Shown here one piece after another: positions 54,909-63,661 of a stretch of 64,000 nucleotides of DNA. The stretch is from Burkholderiales bacterium (GTDB lineage Bacteria > Pseudomonadota > Gammaproteobacteria > Burkholderiales > SG8-41), in contig JAUXYA010000011.1 of NCBI GenBank assembly GCA_030684405.1, forward strand, positions 124,001-188,000, in the 5' to 3' direction. The position numbers and the translations under genes are program-made. Below the pieces are notes generated by a model that worked only from the letters and a program-made list of their open reading frames with translations, was not told where the DNA came from and ran no database searches. Within the stretch, counting starts at the first letter, position 1. Each line of letters begins with the position of its first letter.

Positions 54909-56126
54909 ATGGCTCTTCCACTTGAAGGCGTTACTGTTCTCGACCTGACCACCGTTATGGCCGGTCCCTACTGCACCATGGTGCTGGGTGACATGGGTGC
55001 CGACATCATCAAGGTCGAAAATTTTCCCGAAGGCGATGGTTCGCGACGCTTCGAACCCAAAGTCAACGACGAGTCGTACTGCTTCGCCGTGCTCAACCGC
55101 AACAAGAAGAGCATCGGCATCAACATGAAGGATCCGCGCGGCAAGGATATCTTCATGAAGCTCGCCGCCAAGGCCGACATCATTACCGAGAATTTCCGGC
55201 CCGGCGTGGTGAAGAAGCTGGGCATCGATTACGACAGCGTCAGCAAAATCAATCCGGGTGTGATCTACGCCTCGATGTCCGGATTCGGACAGACAGGACC
55301 CTACGGTCACAAGGGCGGCTTCGACATCGTCGCCCAGGGCATGTCCGGCATCATGATGATGACCGGGGCCCCCGGCGGCCGCCCGGCCAAGGTTGGCATC
55401 GCGATGAACGACATCGCCAGCGGCGTCACCGCGCTCTACTCCATTCTCGGCGCCTACATCGGCAAACTGCGCCACGGCAAAGGCCAGTACGTTGAGACCT
55501 CGCTGCTCGAGGCAGGGCTCGCCTGGACCCACTGGGAGTCCGGCGCCTTCTTCGGCGGCGGCGAAGAACCGCTGGCCACCGGCACCCGCCACCGCCGCTC
55601 AACGCCGTATCAGGCCTACAAAACCCAGGACGGTTATGTCACGGTCGGCGCCAACAACAACAAGCTGTGGGCCAATTTCTGCACCATCACCTGCAACAAA
55701 CCGGAGTGGCTCAACGATCCCCGCTTCAAGGACCTGCCCTCGCGGCTGAAGAACATCGACGAACTGGAAGCCGAGATCGAAAAAGTCTTCGCCACCGCGC
55801 CGACCGCGCACTGGGTCGAAAAACTCGACGCCGCGCAGGTGCCGGGCGGCCCGGTCTACACCTACAAGCAGATCCTCGGCGACCCGCACATCAAGGCGCG
55901 CAACATGGTCGTCGAGTACGACCACCCGAAAATCGGGCGCATGAAATCATTGGGCATCCCCGTCAAATCGAGCGGCGAACTAACCTCGATCCGTCGCTCC
56001 GCGCCCTGGCTCGGCCAGCACACCGAGGAAACCGTGCGCGGCCTCGACTACCGCGACGCGGAGATCGCCGCGTTATTCGCGGAAGGCGTAATCTACGACA
56101 AGTATCGCAGTAAGCACACCGCTTGA
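54909..56126 (+). CDS. CaiB/BaiF family (class III) CoA-transferase
   Basis: 405 residues from the ATG at 54909, with GGAG upstream; longer in-frame starts at 54831 and 54894 exist. MALPLEGVTVLDLTTVMAGPYCTMVLGDMGADIIKVEN is the family N-terminus (motif spacing shown here in part: LDLTTVMAGPYC). The catalytic aspartate region is near GFDIVAQGMSG (about residue 140). Unlike the gene at 18170-19351, this copy is not duplicated elsewhere in the window. It is the first gene of a pair with the Gdx/SugE exporter. Confidence 0.92.
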   Translation: MALPLEGVTVLDLTTVMAGPYCTMVLGDMGADIIKVENFPEGDGSRRFEPKVNDESYCFAVLNRNKKSIGINMKDPRGKDIFMKLAAKADIITENFRPGVVKKLGIDYDSVSKINPGVIYASMSGFGQTGPYGHKGGFDIVAQGMSGIMMMTGAPGGRPAKVGIAMNDIASGVTALYSILGAYIGKLRHGKGQYVETSLLEAGLAWTHWESGAFFGGGEEPLATGTRHRRSTPYQAYKTQDGYVTVGANNNKLWANFCTITCNKPEWLNDPRFKDLPSRLKNIDELEAEIEKVFATAPTAHWVEKLDAAQVPGGPVYTYKQILGDPHIKARNMVVEYDHPKIGRMKSLGIPVKSSGELTSIRRSAPWLGQHTEETVRGLDYRDAEIAALFAEGVIYDKYRSKHTA

Positions 56127-56138
56127 GGCCGGAACGCC

Positions 56139-56468
56139 ATGACGACGCCCTGGATCCTGCTGCTGGTCGCCGGCCTGTTTGAAGTGGCCTGGGCGATTGG
56201 ACTCAAATACACCGACGGTTTCAGCCGCCTGGTGCCGAGTGTACTCACCATTGCCGCGATGATCGTCAGTGTCTGGCTGCTCGCGCTGGCGCTGAAAGGA
56301 ATTCCGGTCGGAACCGGCTACGCGGTATGGACCGGCATCGGCGCGGTGGGCACGGCGATCCTCGGCATCGTGCTCTTCAGTGAGCCGGCCACCGCGGCAC
56401 GGCTCGCCTGCATCGGCCTGATCGTGGCCGGAATCTTTGGTTTGAAAATGGTCTCCGGGAACGGCTGA
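56139..56468 (+). CDS. gdx: Guanidinium exporter Gdx/SugE (small multidrug resistance family)
   Basis: 109 residues, four membrane helices. The conserved helix-1 glutamate lies in [19 protein letters not shown], and the pattern [20 protein letters not shown] is typical of Gdx rather than EmrE subtypes. Gdx exports guanidinium in exchange for protons. A guanidine riboswitch is not seen upstream; the gene follows the CoA-transferase by 12 bases. Function is from family similarity. Confidence 0.9.
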   Translation: MTTPWILLLVAGLFEVAWAIGLKYTDGFSRLVPSVLTIAAMIVSVWLLALALKGIPVGTGYAVWTGIGAVGTAILGIVLFSEPATAARLACIGLIVAGIFGLKMVSGNG

Positions 56469-56475
56469 ACCGCGT

Positions 56476-57156
56476 TCAGGTCAATGGTGTGCCCTGCACT
56501 TCCGCGGGTATGACCGGCACTTCCGGGGATGTGCCCTGCGCTTCCTTCGGTGTGCTCTGCAGTTCCACCGGTGTAACTGGCGGTGCCGGTGCTGGTACCG
56601 GCGGTTCTTCCACGTAATCCATTACGCCTTCGAGTTCGCACTGATCGCGGCCCCGGGTCACTGTCAGGCTGCCGGTGATTTTGCCGGGCATGCCGCAGAA
56701 GCGCTCGCGGTCGATCTCGCGAAACAGAAACTTGACCGCGCGGCGGTCGTGGTCAATGAGGAAGGCGCCCTTCTCCTCATGCAGCGTGACCACCGTCACA
56801 TGCCCGGTGTCCTCCCACCGGCTGAAAGCGTCATCGCGCACGATGTGTACCGAGCAGGTGCGCGGCTTCCACTTGGAATAATAGGCGATGCTCTCGACAC
56901 GCCCCCCGATCAACTCGACGGCGATGCGCGCGTGGCGGTCTTCGGTACCAAGCTTGCAGGCGAGCTTTTCCAGCCTCCCCCGGCGCGGTCCGGCGCGCTT
57001 CTGCGGAGATCCTTTGGGCTGCGCCTTCTGCCCCTGCTTTTTCTGCATCGCGGCACCCGGCTTGGCAGACGGCGCCGCCGGCTGCTGTGCAGCAAGCGGC
57101 ACGGCCAGAAACAGAGTCAATGAATAAGTAATTGTTTTTATTATATTTTTCAGCAA
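56476..57156 (-). CDS. Secreted Ala/Pro-rich hypothetical protein
   Basis: 226 residues with a TTG start at 57156 (GGAGG ribosome site upstream). A signal peptide (about residues 1-24, LFLAVPLAAQ) precedes a Pro/Ala/Lys-rich linker and a compact domain (YYSKWKPRTCSVHI, KFLFREIDRERFCGMPG) with conserved-looking Cys. The C-terminal 40 residues are low complexity (VPAPAPPVTP). Its first codons overlap the AT-rich motif at 57124-57150. No family recognised. Confidence 0.7.
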   Translation of the reverse strand: MLKNIIKTITYSLTLFLAVPLAAQQPAAPSAKPGAAMQKKQGQKAQPKGSPQKRAGPRRGRLEKLACKLGTEDRHARIAVELIGGRVESIAYYSKWKPRTCSVHIVRDDAFSRWEDTGHVTVVTLHEEKGAFLIDHDRRAVKFLFREIDRERFCGMPGKITGSLTVTRGRDQCELEGVMDYVEEPPVPAPAPPVTPVELQSTPKEAQGTSPEVPVIPAEVQGTPLT

Positions 57157-57186
57157 AACACCTCCTCGCTATCGCCGCTCCGCGGT

Positions 57187-58242
57187 TCACAGGGCCGAAA
57201 CTATCGCATCCCCCATCTGGGTGGTGCCGGCCTTACCACCGAGGTCGCCGGTCAGGTGTTTCGCCTCCGCAATCACCCGGTCCACGGCAGCCTCGATAAG
57301 TTTTGCGGCAGCTGTCGCTTGCGGATCATTGCGCGTGCGGCCCAGCCATTCGAACAGCATCTTGCCCGACATGATCATGGCGTAGGGATTGGCGATGTTC
57401 TTGCCGGCAATGTCCGGCGCCGAGCCGTGAGTAGCCTGGGCCATCGCCTGTTTCTCGCCGACCACCAGGCCCGGCGCGAGACCGAGGCCGCCGACAAGTC
57501 CGGCACCGAGATCGGTCATGATGTCGCCGAACTGGTTGGTGGTGACCACCACGTCATACTGCTGCGGCCGCATCACAGCCTTCATCGCGAATCCATCGAT
57601 CAGCACCTCTTCGAACTCGACGTCCGGGTAGTTTTTCGCCATTGCGCGGCATTCGCGCGCGAACATGCCGCAGACCAGGCGGTAAACCGGCTCCTTGTGC
57701 AGCGCAGTGACTTTCTTGCGCTTGCGCGTGCGCGCGATCTCGAAGGCTTCTTTGGCAACGCGGCTGGCGCCCTTGCGCGTGACCACGCGCATGCCAATGG
57801 CGATTTCATCGTTGGGCTGGAACTCGCCACTGCCGGCATAGACCACGCTGCTGGACTGCATGCCCTCGGTGGTCTCGCGCAGGAACACGATGTCCACGTC
57901 CTTGTGCAACGATGGCAGCCTGGGATAGGACTTCACCGGTTTGACGTTGGCGAAGAGCTCGAACTTCTTGCGCAGCGGCGGATTGATCCAGGTGTCGTCA
58001 TTGCGCGGATAGGCATTGTGGCCAATGGGACCCTGCACCCAACCGTCAACGCCCTTCAGTGCATCCACCGTGACCTGCGGCATCGTGTGGCCGTGGCTTT
58101 CATGGCCCTTTCTGCCGATCGGCAGCGGCAGCCATTCGATCTGCACGCCGGCCTTCGCCGCAGCGGCCTTCATCACCTTGACGCATTCCGGCACCACTTC
58201 CAGTCCGATGTCGTCACCTTCGAGTATTCCCAGTTTGTACAC
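57187..58242 (-). CDS. Isocitrate/isopropylmalate dehydrogenase-family protein
   Basis: 351 residues from the GTG at 58242, which has an AAGGAG site five bases upstream. Family motifs: LRKKFELFANVKPVKSY (substrate arginine/lysine region), TTNQFGDIMTDLGAGLVGGLGLAPG and HGSAPDIAGKNIANPYAM. These enzymes oxidatively decarboxylate 2-hydroxy-3-carboxy acids (isocitrate, isopropylmalate, tartrate or homoisocitrate). In this cluster a tartrate- or malate-like substrate is a plausible guess; genuine LeuB is not implied. Confidence 0.92.
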   Translation of the reverse strand: MYKLGILEGDDIGLEVVPECVKVMKAAAAKAGVQIEWLPLPIGRKGHESHGHTMPQVTVDALKGVDGWVQGPIGHNAYPRNDDTWINPPLRKKFELFANVKPVKSYPRLPSLHKDVDIVFLRETTEGMQSSSVVYAGSGEFQPNDEIAIGMRVVTRKGASRVAKEAFEIARTRKRKKVTALHKEPVYRLVCGMFARECRAMAKNYPDVEFEEVLIDGFAMKAVMRPQQYDVVVTTNQFGDIMTDLGAGLVGGLGLAPGLVVGEKQAMAQATHGSAPDIAGKNIANPYAMIMSGKMLFEWLGRTRNDPQATAAAKLIEAAVDRVIAEAKHLTGDLGGKAGTTQMGDAIVSAL

Positions 58243-58278
58243 TGTCGCTCCTTGCAAAACTTGTTGTTTGAGTCCGAT

Positions 58279-59520
58279 TTATTTCCGGTCGCGCGAATTG
58301 CGCACCGCCGTTTCGAGCAACGGATAGGCGCTGACCGGACTGGGCGTGCCCAGCACCGGCACTTCGCGCAGCCACTGCGGCCCGAGCTGCTTGATCGAGG
58401 TCACACCCATCAGGCCCATTACATGGCGGATCTCGACTTCCATCAGTTCCAGCATGCGCGCCACGCCGGCCTCGCCACCGGCAGAAAGCGCAAGGCCGAG
58501 CAGCTTGCCGACGCCCACGCCGCGTGCGCCGAGACACAGCATCTTGACCACGTCGGTGCCGCGCTGCACGCCGCCATCGGCGAGCACCTCGGCGCGGCCG
58601 GCCACCGCCTTCACCACTTCCTCCAGCACCTCGATGCTGCCCTGGCCGTGATCGAGCTGGCGGCCACCATGGTTGGAAACGTAGACCACGTCAGCACCGT
58701 GTTCAACCGCCAATTCGGCATCCTCCGCCGTGGCAATGCCTTTGGCGATCAGCGGCAGGCCAACACGTTCCTTCATCCATACCAAGTCCTTCCAGTTCAG
58801 GCTGGCCTGGTACGACTGGTCACCGAAACCCTCCTTCACCGGCAGCCCACTGATGATGTCGCGCTCGCGGCGGCCGTAGTAATTGCGGTCCACGGTCACG
58901 CACAGTGCACCGTATTTTGCAGCACGCACACGGTCGAGGATGCCTTCAATCCAGGTCCGGTCGCCGCGCACGTAGAGTTGGAACACCAGCCTGCGGTCCA
59001 CTGCAGCCTGTGCTGCCTCGAGGCTGGGTTTTGCCGCGGTGGCGATGAATGCGGTGGTGCCGCGTGACATCGCGGCACGGGCCACTGCCGGGCCGCCCTC
59101 GTGGTGCACCTTGCTGAGGAAACCACCGACCGGTGCCGGAAACACCGGGATGTCCAGCTTCTGTCCGAGCAGCGTCGTGCTCATGTCGATGTTGCGCACG
59201 TCGACCAGAACGCGCTGGCGCAGCGCCAGCGCGTCAAGCCCGGCGCGATTGCGGCGCAGCGTCATCTCCGAATCGGATCCCCCCATCAGGTGATCCCATA
59301 CCGGGGCCGGCATTTTGCGCCAGGCTTCGAGCGCAATTTCCTGCAGCGTGTCGAACTGGCCGGACGGTTTCTTCTCCAGACCCAGCGGATTGGTGGATTT
59401 CCTCGCCGCTTTCGCTGCTGCGGGGATCCTGCGCGCGGCGGCGGTTTTAACGGCGGCCCGGGGTTTGGAAGCTGCCGGTTTCTTGCTTGCAGTTTTTTTC
59501 TTGCTGCGGGATACGGCCAT
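58279..59520 (-). CDS. FMN-dependent alpha-hydroxy-acid oxidizing protein with basic N-terminal extension
   Basis: 413 residues from the ATG at 59520. The catalytic motif SNHGGRQLDHG is present (about residue 288), as are VLADGGVQRGTDVVK and the C-terminal VMGLMGVTSIKQLGP. The first 50 or so residues are an Ala/Lys/Pro-rich basic stretch (SRSKKKTASKKPAASKPR), unusual for this family and reminiscent of histone H1-like tails. Function should otherwise match LldD-type 2-hydroxyacid oxidation. It lies between the lyase and IPMDH-like genes in the catabolic operon. Confidence 0.9.
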   Translation of the reverse strand: MAVSRSKKKTASKKPAASKPRAAVKTAAARRIPAAAKAARKSTNPLGLEKKPSGQFDTLQEIALEAWRKMPAPVWDHLMGGSDSEMTLRRNRAGLDALALRQRVLVDVRNIDMSTTLLGQKLDIPVFPAPVGGFLSKVHHEGGPAVARAAMSRGTTAFIATAAKPSLEAAQAAVDRRLVFQLYVRGDRTWIEGILDRVRAAKYGALCVTVDRNYYGRRERDIISGLPVKEGFGDQSYQASLNWKDLVWMKERVGLPLIAKGIATAEDAELAVEHGADVVYVSNHGGRQLDHGQGSIEVLEEVVKAVAGRAEVLADGGVQRGTDVVKMLCLGARGVGVGKLLGLALSAGGEAGVARMLELMEVEIRHVMGLMGVTSIKQLGPQWLREVPVLGTPSPVSAYPLLETAVRNSRDRK

Positions 59521-59607
59521 TTCTGAAGCTCCAGCGATGAGCAAAGCCCACTCGAGTGATTATAAAATTATATTTAGAATCAATAACTTAAATAAACATG
59601 TAAAGTA

Positions 59608-60501
59608 TTACCGGTTTTTCATGTAGCGCTTTTCCCACTCTTCCACTACGCCGAGATCAAGGATTTCGTTGTATTCCTTCATCGTCAGCATGCGTTCGCG
59701 CACGGCTTGGGTGTTGCCGTCGCGCTTCAGTGTGCTCAGCGCTTCCTTTATCGCAAAACCCGCGGCGTTGCGCGCGAGTCCCGGAAATATCGCGATGCGA
59801 AAACCCAGCGCTTCAATTTCCGGCACCGCCAGTTCGCCTAGTTTGCCGCCGCCGTCGATGTTGACCAGGCAAGGCGCGCCGGACTCGGCAGTGACCCGCT
59901 TCAGGTCCTCGATTATGGTCGGGCTGTTCTTCAGCTCGACAAAAACGACATCGGCCCCCGCCTTGCGATAGGCTTGGCCGCGACGTATCGCTTCATCCAG
60001 CCCCAGCCCGGTCGCGGCGTCGGTCCGCGCAATGATGATGAAATCCGGATCGCGACGCGCCGCGACTGCCGCCTCGATCTTGCCGGCATGTTCTGCCAGC
60101 GACACCACCGGGCGCGAGCCTGGCAGGTGCCCACAACGCTTCGGCGCGACTTGATCCTCGATATGGATCGCAGCGACGCCGGCTGCCTCGAACTCGCGCA
60201 CTGTGTGTTTTACGTTCACCGCGTTACCGTAACCGGTGTCGGCGTCGCAGATCAGCGGAATGTCGACGCAGGCCGCCGCACGGTGCGCATGCGCCGCAAA
60301 CAGCGTCAGATCGACCATGCCGACATCTGGCTGCCCGAGCAGGCAGGCGGACACGCCATTGCCGGTCATGTACACCGCCTCATATCCAGCCTGCTGCACC
60401 ATGCGCGCGCCGTAGGCATCGTAAATGCCGGGCGCCACGATCATGCCGCCCTCAGTCAGCCGCTTGCGCAGCTGCTGTCGTACCGTCAACTTCGCCATCA
60501 T
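59608..60501 (-). CDS. Isocitrate lyase/PEP mutase-family C-C lyase
   Basis: 297 residues. The motif KRCGHLPG (about residue 122) contains the catalytic cysteine found in isocitrate, methylisocitrate and dimethylmalate lyases but absent from PEP mutases and oxaloacetate hydrolases. DADTGYGNAVNV and IHIEDQVAPKRC are the metal and substrate sites. So a lyase that splits a 2-hydroxy (methyl)succinate derivative is likely. Its ATG pair lies inside the first copy of the 166-bp tandem repeat, which also reiterates its N-terminal codons upstream. Confidence 0.92.
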   Translation of the reverse strand: MMAKLTVRQQLRKRLTEGGMIVAPGIYDAYGARMVQQAGYEAVYMTGNGVSACLLGQPDVGMVDLTLFAAHAHRAAACVDIPLICDADTGYGNAVNVKHTVREFEAAGVAAIHIEDQVAPKRCGHLPGSRPVVSLAEHAGKIEAAVAARRDPDFIIIARTDAATGLGLDEAIRRGQAYRKAGADVVFVELKNSPTIIEDLKRVTAESGAPCLVNIDGGGKLGELAVPEIEALGFRIAIFPGLARNAAGFAIKEALSTLKRDGNTQAVRERMLTMKEYNEILDLGVVEEWEKRYMKNR

Positions 60502-60813
60502 CGTTTCCGTTCAAGTGTTTGCTGCTTCATTTTCTGTTCCGGGCGGCTGGCAGGGATGCGCCTTGCTCGCATCCCCGCTAACGCGGGGCCCCTGCTCGGT
60601 GGCGCACCCTGCCGCCCTCAGTCAGCCGTTTGCGCAACTGCTGTCGTACCGTCAACTTCGCCATCATTATTTCCGTTCAAGTGTTTGCTGCTTCATTTTC
60701 TGTTCCGGGCGGCTGGCAGGGATGCGCCTTGCTCGCATCCCCGCTAACGCGGGGCCCCTGCTCGGTGGCGCACCCTGCCGCCCTCAGTCAGCCGTTTACG
60801 CAACTGCTGCCTT
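60445..60813. repeat. 166-bp tandem repeat (2.2 copies) covering lyase start region
   Basis: Copies begin at 60445, 60611 and 60777 (partial), each starting GCCGCCCTCAGTCAGC. Each full copy holds the lyase N-terminal codons (minus strand MMAKLTVRQQLRKRLTEGG-type), the upstream leader and a CCCCGC-GTTA-GCGGGG hairpin. Copies 2 and 3 encode the same peptide start but then stop after a few more codons, so they are leader ORFs rather than genes. Confidence 0.9.
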
Positions 60814-60861
60814 ACTGATTTTTTTTACTCATCGCTCATCACTCATAGCTCATCGCTGCTT

Positions 60862-61827
60862 TCAGAGTCCAAGCTTTTTCTTGACGACTTCGGTTTCCTT
60901 GATGTCCTGCATCAACTGCGCGCGAAAGGCTTCGGGGCCCTGGTAACCGTCGAGCTGGGAGACCCGCTTCAGATAGGTTTTCCATTCCTCGGTCTGCTGC
61001 GCCTTCTGCATTGCGGAGGCCAGGCGCTCCACCACCGGCTTCGGCGTGCCCGCCTTGGCCATGATGCCGCGCCACTGGTAACGCACCACGTCCCAGCCCT
61101 TTTCCTTGTAGGTGGGAACGTCCGGGAAGTCGTCGAGCCGCTTTTCGGAAGACACGGCCAGCACACGCACCTTGCCGGCTTCGATCATTGGCTTGACGTT
61201 GCCGGGATTGGTCGCCGCGGCATCGACATGGCCTCCGGCCACTGCAGTCAACGCCGGACCTCCGCCCGGGTAAGGCACCCAGGTGGTCTTGATTTTCGCC
61301 ACCTCCGAAAACACCTCCCAGGCCACGCGGTGCGAACTCATCGCGAAGGGGCCGCTGATATTGATGAACTCCGGTTTCTTGCGGGCAAAGGCCACCAGCT
61401 GCTCGATGGTCTTGAACGGCGTGGAGGTGTGCACGATCAGGCCGTAGGGATCAATCTGCGAGCGCGCAACCATCTGCAGATCGTCGGGCTTGAACTGGGC
61501 ATTGGGCTCGCTGAACAATGTGGCGAGCGTCAGCGTGTTCGCGGCGATGGTGTAGCCGTCGGCCGCGCCGCGCACCAGCGCATTGGTCATGATGATGCCG
61601 GAACCGCCAGTGCGGTTCTCGACCACCACGTTCTGCCCGAGCTCCGCAATCAGCAACTTGGCCATCGTGCGTGCATAGATGTCCACCGGCGATCCCGCCG
61701 CCGACCAGCAGAGTATGGTCACCGGGCGCGTGGGCCAGGCCTGCGCCGCTGACTGCACGGCAAATCCGGCCAGCGCGGCAGCCACTGCATACCGCATCAA
61801 TTCCATTTTCTGCATCAATTTCATCAT
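60862..61827 (-). CDS. Bug/TctC-family periplasmic solute-binding receptor
   Basis: 321 residues with a GAGGAGAACG ribosome site upstream. Signal peptide ends near QSAAQAWPTR. Motifs CWSAAGSPVDIYAR, VENRTGGSGIIMTNAL and VPYPGGGPALTA are variants of the usual ones: WxAGG replaced by WSAAGSP and YKGG by YPGG, indicating a diverged ligand site. It lies in the middle of the hydroxyacid catabolic operon, so its ligand is probably the pathway substrate. Confidence 0.94.
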   Translation of the reverse strand: MMKLMQKMELMRYAVAAALAGFAVQSAAQAWPTRPVTILCWSAAGSPVDIYARTMAKLLIAELGQNVVVENRTGGSGIIMTNALVRGAADGYTIAANTLTLATLFSEPNAQFKPDDLQMVARSQIDPYGLIVHTSTPFKTIEQLVAFARKKPEFINISGPFAMSSHRVAWEVFSEVAKIKTTWVPYPGGGPALTAVAGGHVDAAATNPGNVKPMIEAGKVRVLAVSSEKRLDDFPDVPTYKEKGWDVVRYQWRGIMAKAGTPKPVVERLASAMQKAQQTEEWKTYLKRVSQLDGYQGPEAFRAQLMQDIKETEVVKKKLGL

Positions 61828-61869
61828 CGTTCTCCTCGATCAGGGCAGGTGCCCGTGGGTTGAGGCGGT

Positions 61870-63000
61870 TCAGGCCGCCTTTTTAACTTCAAATTTGTAC
61901 TGCGCGAGCTTTGCGTCATCGAGTGTCACACCGAGGCCTGGCCCGCCCGGCAGCGGAATGCTGCCTTTGCTGAGGTCCAGTTTCTGCGTAACGATGTCGT
62001 CTTTCGTTTTCAGCGGTCCGACACACTCGAGGCCGTCAATCACGTTGTCCGAGGTGGCCGCCAGCATGATTTCCGCCATGGTGTTGACGCCGAGGCCGAA
62101 ACCGTGGCCGACCACGCAGCGGATGCCCGCAGCTTCCGCCGTGGCAATCATGCGCCGGGTGTTGAGGAAACCGCCCTGCTTCATGACCTTGACCTTGACG
62201 ATATCCGCGGCATCGGCGCGGATGATGTTGATCAGGCTGGCATGGTCGGTCACCGACTCGTCGGCCATAATCGGCACACCGACCGCATTGGCGGCCTTGC
62301 GCACCCGCGCCATGCCGGCGATGTCGTCGGCCGGCACCGGTTGTTCGAACAGTTGCAGGCCATAGGGCGCAACCATTTCCGCGAGCTTGATGGAAGTGTC
62401 GGCGTCGTAACCGGCATTGGCATCGATACGGATATTGAACTCCGGACCGCAGGCCTCGCGCACCGCCTTGACACGGTCGCGGTCGGCCACGATGTCGCCG
62501 CCGACCTTGATCTTGCAGGAACGGAAACCCTTTTTCTGCCAGTCCAGCGTCTCCTTCGCCGCGTCCTCCGGCGACTGAATGCTGATCCAGGCGTTGAACA
62601 GCAGCGTGTCCTTCATCGCACCGCCGAGCCAGGTATGCAGCGGAACGCCGGCCACCCGTGCCGCGAGGTCAGTGCAGGCCATGTCGATAGTGGCCTTGGC
62701 GTCAAGGAAGTCGGGCACCACGGATTCCAGCTTGGCGGCAATACGGTGGAGATTGGTCGGGTCCATGCCCATCACCGCCGGCGCCAGCCGCGACCGGATC
62801 ATCGCCAGACTGTCCTCGATGCTTTCCTTGGAATAACCCGGCGTCGGATCGATGTTGCCGTAGCCAATGGCGCCGCCGGTGGCGGTGATGCGCACGATTG
62901 CGCTCTTCACCACCGATTTCGACAGGTAGGCGTTCTTGAATTCCATGACCAATGGCATGGCCACGCCAAAAACCTCAACACGATCAATCTTGAGGTTCAT
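61870..63000 (-). CDS. Muconate-lactonizing-enzyme-like enolase-superfamily protein
   Basis: 376 residues. The MLE-subgroup residues are visible: K-x-K in FRSCKIKVGG (about residue 165), metal ligands in NIRIDANAG (about residue 192), LFEQPV (about residue 218) and MADESVTD (about residue 245), and the partner lysine in VKVMKQGG. The family does lactonisation, racemisation or dehydration of carboxylate substrates through an enolate. It overlaps the aconitase-type small subunit start by 4 bases (ATGA). Confidence 0.93.
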   Translation of the reverse strand: MNLKIDRVEVFGVAMPLVMEFKNAYLSKSVVKSAIVRITATGGAIGYGNIDPTPGYSKESIEDSLAMIRSRLAPAVMGMDPTNLHRIAAKLESVVPDFLDAKATIDMACTDLAARVAGVPLHTWLGGAMKDTLLFNAWISIQSPEDAAKETLDWQKKGFRSCKIKVGGDIVADRDRVKAVREACGPEFNIRIDANAGYDADTSIKLAEMVAPYGLQLFEQPVPADDIAGMARVRKAANAVGVPIMADESVTDHASLINIIRADAADIVKVKVMKQGGFLNTRRMIATAEAAGIRCVVGHGFGLGVNTMAEIMLAATSDNVIDGLECVGPLKTKDDIVTQKLDLSKGSIPLPGGPGLGVTLDDAKLAQYKFEVKKAA

Positions 63001-63509
63001 GCCTCAAGCTCTTTGAGATTCCAGTCCGGATGTTTCTGCAGAAAAGGGATCAGCCCCCCCGCCGTGAGCAGCGCCTGCACTACAGCAGGCAGCGGCGGCA
63101 CGGAGCGCGCGATGTTGCGCGAAGGCACGCTGACTCGACCGCCAGCGAGGTCCAGTTCGACAGCATCACCCGCGGTGATTCCACTGGTGTCGCACTCGAC
63201 CACCGGCATGCCGTTGTTGATCGCATTGCGGTAGAACTGGCGACCGAAGCTCGGCGCGATGATTCCCGCCACACCCAGCCGGTGCATGATGTGCACCGCC
63301 TGTTCGCGCGAGGAATTGATGCCGAAGTTCTTTCCGGCAACAATGATGTCTCCCTTGACGAAAGCCTTCGCGAAGCCCGGCGCGACCTGGTCAAAGGCCA
63401 CCGTCGCGATGTAAGCCGTGTCTTTGCCTGGCAGATACTTGCTGGAGCAGTGGATATCGGTGCTGACCTCGTCACCGAGTACCCGCGCACTGCCTTTGAT
63501 GATGTTCAT
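62997..63509 (-). CDS. Aconitase/isopropylmalate dehydratase-type small subunit
   Basis: 170 residues with the swivel-domain motifs GKNFGINSSREQAVHIMHRLG and IIAPSFGRQFYRNAINNGMPVVECD. This is a LeuD-like fold that pairs with the large subunit at 63662. The pair would perform a hydro-lyase isomerisation (for example isopropylmalate, citramalate or dimethylmaleate). It overlaps the MLE-like gene by ATGA. Assignment as leuD is unlikely given the surrounding catabolic genes. Confidence 0.92.
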   Translation of the reverse strand: MNIIKGSARVLGDEVSTDIHCSSKYLPGKDTAYIATVAFDQVAPGFAKAFVKGDIIVAGKNFGINSSREQAVHIMHRLGVAGIIAPSFGRQFYRNAINNGMPVVECDTSGITAGDAVELDLAGGRVSVPSRNIARSVPPLPAVVQALLTAGGLIPFLQKHPDWNLKELEA

Positions 63510-63550
63510 GATTTTTGGGTCCTAAAACTGCAAGATCAAATTCAAATGCA

Positions 63551-63648
63551 GCCACAGAGGACACAGAGTTCACAGAGAAAACCATGGCTTATCCGATACT
63601 CATGGTTTCGGGTTTGTAATTCTCTGTGTTCTCTGTGCCCTCTGTGGC
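63551..63648. repeat. Inverted repeat (GCCACAGAGG type) between aconitase-type subunits
   Basis: Arms GCCACAGAGGACACAGAG and CTCTGTGCCCTCTGTGGC (with inner CACAGAGAA/TTCTCTGTG) form a large hairpin in the 152-bp gap between the two subunit genes. This kind of element is common in beta- and gammaproteobacteria. It may act as a mRNA-stability or termination element. Confidence 0.75.
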
Positions 63649-63661
63649 CAGGTTTTTAAGT

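Noticed and set aside
56139-56468. Guanidine riboswitch upstream of the Gdx-like exporter
   Set aside because: The gene starts 12 bases after the CoA-transferase stop, leaving no space for a riboswitch; regulation by one would need a distal leader that is not visible.
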